From: Lamellibrachia columna
Lineage: Eukaryota; Annelida; Polychaeta; Sabellida; Siboglinidae
DNA: 64,000 nucleotides
Reading direction: 5' to 3'
Assembly (NCBI GenBank): GCA_963662155.1
Contig: OY759263.1
Span: forward strand, 31,349,023-31,413,022
Shown in pieces: positions 57,501-64,000 of this stretch. The notes under the pieces were generated by a model that saw only the letters and a program-made list of their open reading frames with translations, did no database searches and was not told the DNA's origin. The position numbers and the translations under genes are program-made. Each line of letters starts with the position of its first letter. The stretch's first letter is position 1.

Positions 57501-60500
57501 GATAGTTTTAGTTTTGAGTGTAGGGGATGTACGAGGATGAAGGAACTATACAGAACTGAGGCTGCTCGTTGTGGCAATGGTGGGAAGGGAACAGGCGGGT
57601 TGTGCCAGTGGTTCAGATTAGGGGACAGTAGATGATAAAGTGGGGGCAGACGATGAGAGAGATGCTAGGGAGAGCTCACCTCAGTCTTGGAGGAGGATGA
57701 GAGGAGGTAAGGTGACAGGATGTAAGGAGACGGGACGTAGGGAGACAGGACAAAAGGAGACGGGAAGGAAAGAAATGGGAGGGAAGACAAGTGGATCGAA
57801 GGAGAGGGGAGTGGGGGAGACAATAGTGAAGGAAACGGGAGACGGGAGGGAATGCGACGGGAGCGCAAGTTAGCCAGGAGACGGGAGGGAAATGTGACAG
57901 GTTGATGGATGCAGTCTGCCAAGTGACAAAGCTGCAGGACAGAATGTGATGGAAGGGATCCATCGGAAGAGCTATTCTGAGGCAGTGATAGAGGGGGTGA
58001 GAAAGAGAGCGAGGGTGTTTGTGGGGGACTCAACAGTTAGGAAGACCGACAGAGTCTAAAACAAGGGATATGACATGGTGGTTTGCTTGCCTGGGGCCAA
58101 AATAGAGGCGATAACTGAGAGGGTAGAAAACACCGTGGGTTTGGGCAAGGGTGGATCTGTTTTAGTACACATAGGGACAAATAACGTAGAGAGGGAGGGT
58201 ACAACTACCATAGTTAGGAAATACAGGAAATTGGTCAGAACACTAAAGCAGAAGCAGGTTGAGCAGGTAATACTGTCAGGGATTTTACCAGTAATAGGAA
58301 GGAGGGATCACAGATATAGAAATTGCCGGAGGATGGCAATTAACATGCTAGTCCAGAAACTATGTAGGGAAGAGGACGTTGGATTTGTGGGAAAGTTTTG
58401 TTGGAAGGGCTAATATGTACATGAAGGATGGGCTTCATCTAAGTGGAAAGGGGGCAGCAATATTTGCGGATGGACTCACAGCAGCAGTAGACAGTGACAT
58501 GGGTAGCATAACAAATATTTTTGGTAGTAAACATTGTTTAAACTAGAAGCGCAGGGGGGTTACCTAGAGATGCCTCAATCAGGACAAGAGGCCACTAGTA
58601 CAGACAAACCAATAACAAAATGTCCGAAAAACATGTCTGAAGCAGGTTATAGATGCGTGTATTTAAATGCTAGGAGTATAATAAATAAGAAAAACGAATG
58701 AAACATTATGGTAGAAGATATTGACCCTCACATAATTCGTATTACCGAATCATGGGCCAACACAGACATACCAGATGCTGAATAAGGATTGACAGGATAT
58801 GTAATGTTTAGGAGAGATCGAATAGGAAGAAGTTAAAGAATCTATTCAGGCTTAAGAAATAAAATTAGAAAGGGAAGCAAATTGCGGTGAAGCTGTTTGT
58901 TGCAAAATAGTTTCAGGAAATTAAAAAATTAACTATTGGATTAGTTTACCGAAGTCCAAACATAAACGAAGAGGATAACACAAAAATACAAAATGCTATA
59001 AAGGAAGTTAGTAAAGGGGAATGTATCATAATGGGATATTTTAACCATGGACACATGGAGAGTACAGGGGGTGAGGACCAACAATTTATATTTTTAATTC
59101 AGGATAGCTTCCTTACTCAGCACGTGCTAGAACCAACCAGGGGAGATAATGTATTAAATATTGTTTTGTTATCACAAAAAGAATTTGTGGACTATGTAAA
59201 AATACATGAACCAACAATCAAATACATTTTGCCATCAATGTAAAATCAGAAAGTACAAATAAAAAACGTATAGGAGAAACTTCTACAAAGGTAACTATAA
59301 AGATATCAGAAAATGTTCCCTTGAAAAATTTGTTCCCTTGAAAAACAAGGAAAACGGTCTAGAAAGAAACACTTGTCAAAAGAAGCTATTAGAAAATAGT
59401 GTTCAAGCAAACTATGTGGAGGGTTTATAGGCGTACCATAAAGGATGAAGACTATGCAAATTACAAAGAGGCACTTAGTGGAGGGTTTATAGGCGTACCA
59501 GAAATGATGAAGACTATGCAAATTACAAAGAGGCACTTAATGCAGCTACAACTGAAATTAGACAACCTGAAAGAAGGTATGAACAAAAACTAGCATGTAA
59601 CATAAACAATGACAGCAAGAGTTTTTATGCATACGTCAGAAGTAAACAAAACGTACAAGACAATGTCGGACCTCTAGAAGACAGTGCTGGTAATATAATA
59701 TCGCAGGGTTTTTAATGGCGGAAGAGCTAAATGGTTACTTCAGTTCAGTGTTTACGAGAGAGAACATTAGTTCATTACCAGTTCCAGATGCTAAATTTCA
59801 GGGGGCTAAATCGGATTATTTAGGGCAGTTAATTGTAACTCCAGAAAAGGTAGCTAAGAAAATAAAGGCGATGAAAGATAATAAATCACCGGGAGTGGAT
59901 TTCCTCTAGAACTACTAATGGAAACAGTAGAACAAATCAGTATACCACTTGCAAGAGTGTTCAACTTATTATTAAAAGAGGGAGTTGTTCCTTTTGAATG
60001 GAAAGAAGCAAACATCATACCATTATTTAAAAAGAGTTCGAGAAATAAGTCCGAGAATTACAGACCAATGAGTTTAACGTCAGTAATTTGTAAATTATTA
60101 GAAAGGTTAATTAAAGACCATATGGTGGACTTCCTTGTTAGCCATAAATTATTAAATTCATCTCAACATGGATTCCTAAAAGCGAGGTCTTGCTTAACAA
60201 ATATGTTATGTTTTTGCAACCACACCAATGTGCCATATAGTATGTCAATACAACCACAGAACAGTACTATCAAAAGCGCCTTGTGAACACCAAGTACATG
60301 TTGGTAGCCAACGCAGGCACGGACATACTAACGTAGGTCCCCACTAACATTTAGGGGAGAGTTGCCGGGATTAGCGATAAACTTAAATATAGACGCGAAA
60401 ACAAATGGAATTGATGTAAACAATATATTAACATAGATATTTTATTTTCATTCAATAACAAACTATTAATAACAAGAAAATCATTGATGAATTTTGTTTT

Positions 60501-63500
60501 AAATTAATAAAAAATAAATCTGGTACTGCTTCCATGGCAACAGCTGTCAGTGTTGGAGCTGCAACAGCTGGGGTCAGAGATGCCATAGGGTTGTGCTCTT
60601 GTGCAGTCACCATGCAACAGCTGTCAGTGCTGGAGCTGCAACAGCTGGGGTAAGATGTGCCATATGGTTGTGCTCTTGTGCAGTCACCATGCAACAGCTG
60701 TCAGTGCTGGAGCTGCAACAGCTGGGGTCAGAGGTGGCGTAGGGGTGTGCTATTGTGCAGCTTCCGTGATTACATTAGTTAACGTAGCAGTAGCGAAGTC
60801 GGGGTCTTGGAATACGTATATTGCCAATGACCACATACCAGCCTTCCTGAAGCCACTAACAGCGTCTGGACGGATGCCGATTTTATGTACGCCACATTAA
60901 GAATTTCGGCGACTTGCCAAGTTGTCACTGGTCTGCCTACATAATATTGTCTCAACCGCATCCTCAATGCATCATCGTAACATTTCCCAAACGGTCCAAA
61001 AAAGGCCCCATCCAAAGGCATAATAAAGTCTTTGTCCGAAACAATGTAAATTTACATGTGACCAAATGTGATCTGTTAAAAGTTCCCTCTATTGGACCAC
61101 TTAGCAAATTCTTTTATTTGCATTATTATAACTGCTCTCTTATCTAATATTATTTTCTGGTAATCAATGGAATAATTACACACATTTAATGATGGCACAC
61201 CCTTATGTGGTTCACTGGTCCAATTGTGGCAACTGCAGTGGTCCAATCGTGGCATTTCACGTGTTAAAAATATTGCATTGTCGTCACAAGCAGAAGACAT
61301 CCACTGTGAAATTCTTATTATCGCCACATACGTTTGGCTCATATACTCTTGATGGACATACATTTTCTGATTATTATGTCGGGGACATAGAAAACCTACT
61401 TCCGTTGATAAATATTTAACAAGTGCTACTATTTCGTCGAAACTTACCGTGTCATCCGAAATGCCACTGATGAATGATATAATCGATAGAGGACGCCACG
61501 GTATACAGCAATATGGAATATACAGCACTGGTCCGATCGAGGAACTGGTCCAATCCCGATAACTCTCTACACGTCGAAGAATTCGTTTTTGGATAGGTGT
61601 AATACAAACCTGGCTTGTTGAAGAGCCCAGTACAGACGAAGCAGGAGATGTACAAATGTGTAATACAAACCTGGCTTGTTGAAGAGCCCAATATAGACGA
61701 AGCAGGAGATGTACAAATGTGTAATACAAACCTGGCTTGTTGAAGAGCCCAATACAGACGAAGCAGGAGATGTACAAATGTGTAATACAAACCTGGCTTG
61801 TTGAAGAGCCCAATACAGACGAAGCAGGAGATGTACAAAGGTGTAATACAAACCTGGCTTGTTGAAGAGCCCAATACAGACGAAGCAGGGGATGTACAAA
61901 GGTGTAATACAAACCTGGCTTGTTGAAGAGCCCAATACAGACGAAGCAGGGGATGTACAAAGGTGTAATACAAACCTGGCTTGTTGAAGAGCCCAATATA
62001 GACGAAGCAGGAGATGTACAAAGGTGTAATACAAACCTGGCTTGTTGAAGAGCCCAATACAGACGAAGCAGGGGATGTACAAAGGTGTAATACAAACCTG
62101 GCTTGTTGAAGAGCCCAATACAGACGAAGCAGGGGATGTACAAAGGTGTAATACAAACCTGGCTTGTTGAAGAGCCCAATACAGACGAAGCAGGAGATGT
62201 ACAAAGGTGTAATACAAACCTGGCTTGTTGAAGAGCCCAATACAGACGAAGCAGGGGATGTACAAAGGTGTAATACAAACCTGGCTTGTTGAAGAGCCCA
62301 ATACAGACGAAGCAGGAGATGTACAAAGGTGTAATACAAACCTGGCTTGTTGAAGAGCCCAATACAGACGAAGCAGGGGATGTACAAAGGTGTAATACAA
62401 ACCTGGCTTGTTGAAGAGCCCAATACAGACGAAGCAGGAGATGTACAAAGGTGTAATACAAACCTGGCTTGTTGAAGAGCCCAATACAGACGAAGCAGGA
62501 GATGTACAAATGTGTAATACAAACCTGGCTTGTTGAAGAGCCCAATACAGACGAAGCAGGAGATGTACAAATGTGTAATACAAACCTGGCTTGTTGAAGA
62601 GCCCAATACAGACGAAGCAGGAGATGTACAAAGGTGTAATACAAACCTGGCTTGTTGAAGAGCCCAATACAGACGAAGCAGGAGATGTACAAAGGTGTAA
62701 TACAAACCTGGCTTGTTGAAGAGCCCAATACAGACGAAGCAGGAGATGTACAAAGGTGTAATACAAACCTGGCTTGTTGAAGAGCCCAATACAGACGAAG
62801 CAGGGGATGTACAAAGGTGTAATACAAACCTGGCTTGTTGAAGAGCCCAATACAGACGAAGCAGGAGATGTACAAAGGTGTAATACAAACCTGGCTTGTT
62901 GAAGAGCCCAGTACAGACGACGCAGGATATGTACAAAGGTGTAATACAAACCTGGCTTGTTGAAGAGCCCAATACAGACGAAGCAGGAGATGTACAAATG
63001 TGTAATACAAACCTGGCTTGTTGAAGAGCCCAATACAGACGAAGCAGGAGATGTACAAAGGTGTAATACAAACCTGGCTTGTTGAAGAGCCCAATACAGA
63101 CGAAGCAGGAGATGTACAAAGGTGTAATACAAACCTGGCTTGTTGAAGAGCCCAGTACAGACGACGCAGGATATGTACAAAGGTGTAATACAAACCCGGC
63201 TTGTTGAAGAGCCCAATACAGACGAAGCAGGAGATGTACAAAGGTGTAATACAAACCTGGCTTGTTGAAGAGCCCAGTACAGACGACGCAGGATATGTAC
63301 AAAGGTGTAATACAAACCTGGCTTGTTGAAGATCCCAGTGCAGATGAAGCACGAGATGCTGGCGGCAATTAGAGAACCGACCGTAGTCCACCGACGGCCG
63401 AGCTTGTTCATTACGGGAATCACGAGGATGTAGCACGGGATCTCGATGCCGCCGGATAGGAATGAGTTTAAGAATATGTTACCGCCTATGAGAGTCACCC

Positions 63501-63845
63501 CCAGTGACAAGCCGTAGTAGACCATACTTGTGACGAACCTAGGTCAGAAGTGTTCACGTTACCTCTTTGATTTTGGTAGATCATTAGACGGTGTAACGGT
63601 GTGGTTAGTTGACGACGCACTATAGAGAACTTCAGTAGCAAAGATAAAAAACAAAGATATCAGACACCCAGATAGAGGCACATTAACCGAGTGATTGTAA
63701 CAATAGAAATATAGACCATAACGGAAACAACTTAAAAAAAGCAAACTCACCAGGCCCACCACATAACAATTGTGATTTTCCGCAGGTTCGGAGTTTTGAG
63801 CAAGTTCAGTAGAGTAGGGTTGGTTGTTTTGTCTTCTACCTTTGT
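54504..63845 (-). CDS. SLC22-family organic-ion transporter, C-terminal part (5 exons)
   Basis: Major facilitator of the plasma membrane that moves organic cations, anions or zwitterions; the substrate cannot be told. Minus-strand exons in coding order are 63845-63751, 63538-63318, 55672-55491, 55065-54929 and 54579-54504. Phases 0/2/1/0/2 agree and give 236 residues. The first exon covers the TM6-TM7 loop and TM7 start (TPNLRKITIVMWWAW). Then come FVTSMVYYGLSLGVTLIGGN, the loop NKLGRRW between TM8 and TM9, and GKFFISAVFGVIYVYSAELF with PTVVRQVGVG, the SLC22 signature. Next are TTYWGPMPFLLYG with LLPETLNKTLPETLEDGEEF and a hydrophilic tail ending KTDYDNN. Family members are about 550 residues, so the 5' half lies beyond the right edge. 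The 7.6-kb third intron of this set is described separately. Confidence 0.92.
55673..56110. repeat. 72-bp minisatellite duplicating the SLC22 exon acceptor junction
   Basis: About six copies of a 72-bp unit, with gactagagccgcg at 55,731, 55,803, 55,875 and so on. On the minus strand each unit reads from intron (ataagtcattcactggacca) into GTCTCTGCGCGGCTCTAGTC and GTCTTCAG. That is a close copy of the first ~30 bases of exon 55672-55491. The nearest extra copy and the farthest one keep an AG before GTCTC; the four middle ones have CAC instead. The 168-codon ORF of 24-residue repeats is a by-product. Confidence 0.92.
56365..56936 (-). mobile_element. LINE fragment, C-terminal part of RT ORF (second CR1/L2-like family)
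   Basis: A minus-strand ORF gives QVQRRATKQLPGMKNIPYEE, then RLHIFKLPTLAYRRTRSDMI, and FSLRVTRFWNDLPKVVVTAP with SVNSFKNRLDRHW. This is the post-RT tail of CR1/L2-type elements but clearly different from the 36-kb family. The RT catalytic part is missing. It lies in the SLC22 intron, in the same orientation as that gene. Confidence 0.85.
57400..60216 (+). mobile_element. CR1-type LINE: ORF1, endonuclease and N-terminal RT, truncated at 3' end
   Basis: ORF1 begins near 57,414 with a Cys-rich finger (ICSSCSKSGCEKSW, then FECRGCTRMKEL), then a charged Gly/Lys/Glu segment. An SGNH-hydrolase-like esterase part follows at 58,000-58,410 (VFVGDSTVRKT, VLVHIGTNN, ILSGILPV), as known from CR1 ORF1. 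ORF2 starts near 58,640 with endonuclease motifs (YLNARSIINKK, IITES-like W). The RT amino part lies at 59,715-60,216 (AKKIKAMKDNKSPGVD, EWKEANIIPLF, LLNSSQHGFLKARSC). RT blocks are close to the 36-kb copy. Frameshifts and stops occur in all parts, and sequence similarity ends abruptly inside RT. It lies antisense in the SLC22 intron. Confidence 0.88.
60217..60530. other. SLC22 intron segment after the CR1 break
   Basis: Starts abruptly after the CR1 RT similarity ends (aaccacaccaatgtgccata). No recognised family or ORF. Confidence 0.5.
60533..60768. repeat. 77-bp tandem repeat, ~3 copies
   Basis: Caacagctgtcagtg(t/c)tgga and following bases recur at 60,538, 60,615 and 60,692. Each unit includes gctgcaacagctggggt and ggttgtgctcttgtgcag. 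Confidence 0.93.
60770..61025 (-). pseudogene. pogo/jerky-type DDE transposase remnant
   Basis: The minus strand translates PLDGAFFGPFGKCYDDALRM, then GRPVTTWQVAEILNVAYIKS. After one frameshift it continues as NAVSGFRKAGMWSLAIYVF and DPDFATAT. The L-D-x-x-F-F-G-P-x-K, G-R-P-(I/V)-T and G-F-R-K-(A/T)-G words are the C-terminal hallmarks of DDE_1 (pogo/Tigger/jerky) transposases. The catalytic residues lie upstream and are not present. It is a fragment in the SLC22 intron. Confidence 0.72.
61590..63350. repeat. 61-bp minisatellite duplicating the SLC22 exon donor junction, 28 extra copies
   Basis: The word tggcttgttgaaga recurs every 61 bp from 61,611 to 63,319, exactly 28 periods. On the minus strand each unit is GCTTCGTCTGTATTGGGCTC, TTCAACAAGCCAG, then GTTTGTATTACACC and GTACATCTCCT-like bases. 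That is the last 33 bases of exon 63538-63318 plus the donor GTTTGT and about 22 intron bases. Copies differ at only a few sites (gagatg/gggatg, aatgtg/aaggtg, and a tacagacgacgcaggatatg variant at 62,909, 63,153 and 63,275). The 638- to 786-codon minus-strand ORFs are by-products. Confidence 0.97.
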
Positions 63846-64000
63846 CTAAGGAAAAGAAACACATATGAAGATGACGTCGAATATTGTAATAAAGAACCAA
63901 GTAGAAGATAATACCTCTATTTATACATCTAGAAAGAGAGTCCGGCATTTCTAGAAGAATAATTCTGAACAGTTGACTTTACTTAAATGTTTTATACTTG
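63846..64000. other. SLC22 intron running off the right edge
   Basis: Sequence upstream (in coding sense) of exon 63845-63751, preceded by a good acceptor (ttttccttag on the minus strand). No further exon is visible before the window ends. Confidence 0.7.

Noticed and set aside
57665..58033. Proline/serine-rich minus-strand ORFs
   Set aside because: They are antisense to the Gly/Lys/Glu-rich part of the CR1 ORF1.
61076..63525. Minus-strand ORFs of 786, 652 and 638 codons as genes
   Set aside because: They read the same 61-bp array in three frames. The unit is a copied exon-intron junction of the SLC22 gene. Only the first 73 codons of the 652-codon frame are real exon.

Overview
This is a window of animal nuclear DNA: AT-rich, intron-rich, with GT-AG introns, LINEs of CR1 type, tRNA-derived SINEs, many short inverted-repeat elements and many minisatellites. 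The gene content and repeat load fit a bilaterian, probably a marine invertebrate. The species cannot be fixed from the sequence alone. Almost every long open reading frame is a repeat artefact, so the real genes had to be assembled exon by exon from splice sites, phase and protein family resemblance.

Layout. Positions 1-22,150 hold no gene that I can support. They are filled by decayed LINEs, SINEs, inverted-repeat elements (including a TTAA-flanked piggyBac-type one), a threefold ~560-bp tandem repeat and a palindromic CCAGTACTGG array. A plus-strand gene of 29 coding exons runs from 22,196 to 50,276. It encodes a 1,348-residue TDRD7-like germ-granule protein with a LOTUS domain, a repeat-bearing basic linker, a double-stranded-RNA-binding-type fold, a second LOTUS domain and three extended Tudor domains. 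All 28 splice phases agree. A minus-strand gene enters from the right edge (63,845) and ends at 54,504. Its five exons encode the C-terminal 236 residues of an SLC22 organic-ion transporter.

The introns carry an intact CR1 reverse transcriptase (36.1-37.7 kb), a CR1 copy with ORF1, endonuclease and the first part of RT (57.4-60.2 kb), other LINE pieces, a pogo-type transposase remnant and about a dozen minisatellites.

The most unusual feature is the SLC22 intron 55,673-63,317. Both of its splice junctions have been tandemly amplified independently. At the 5' end a 61-bp unit carries the last 33 exon bases plus the donor site and is repeated 28 extra times. At the 3' end a 72-bp unit carries the first exon bases plus the acceptor region and is repeated about six times. 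Several TDRD7 minisatellites also abut splice sites. The second notable point is the dsRBD-type domain between the two LOTUS domains of the TDRD7-like protein.

The two genes converge, their stops being 4.2 kb apart. I see no evidence of functional coupling: one is a predicted piRNA/germ-granule scaffold and the other a membrane transporter.
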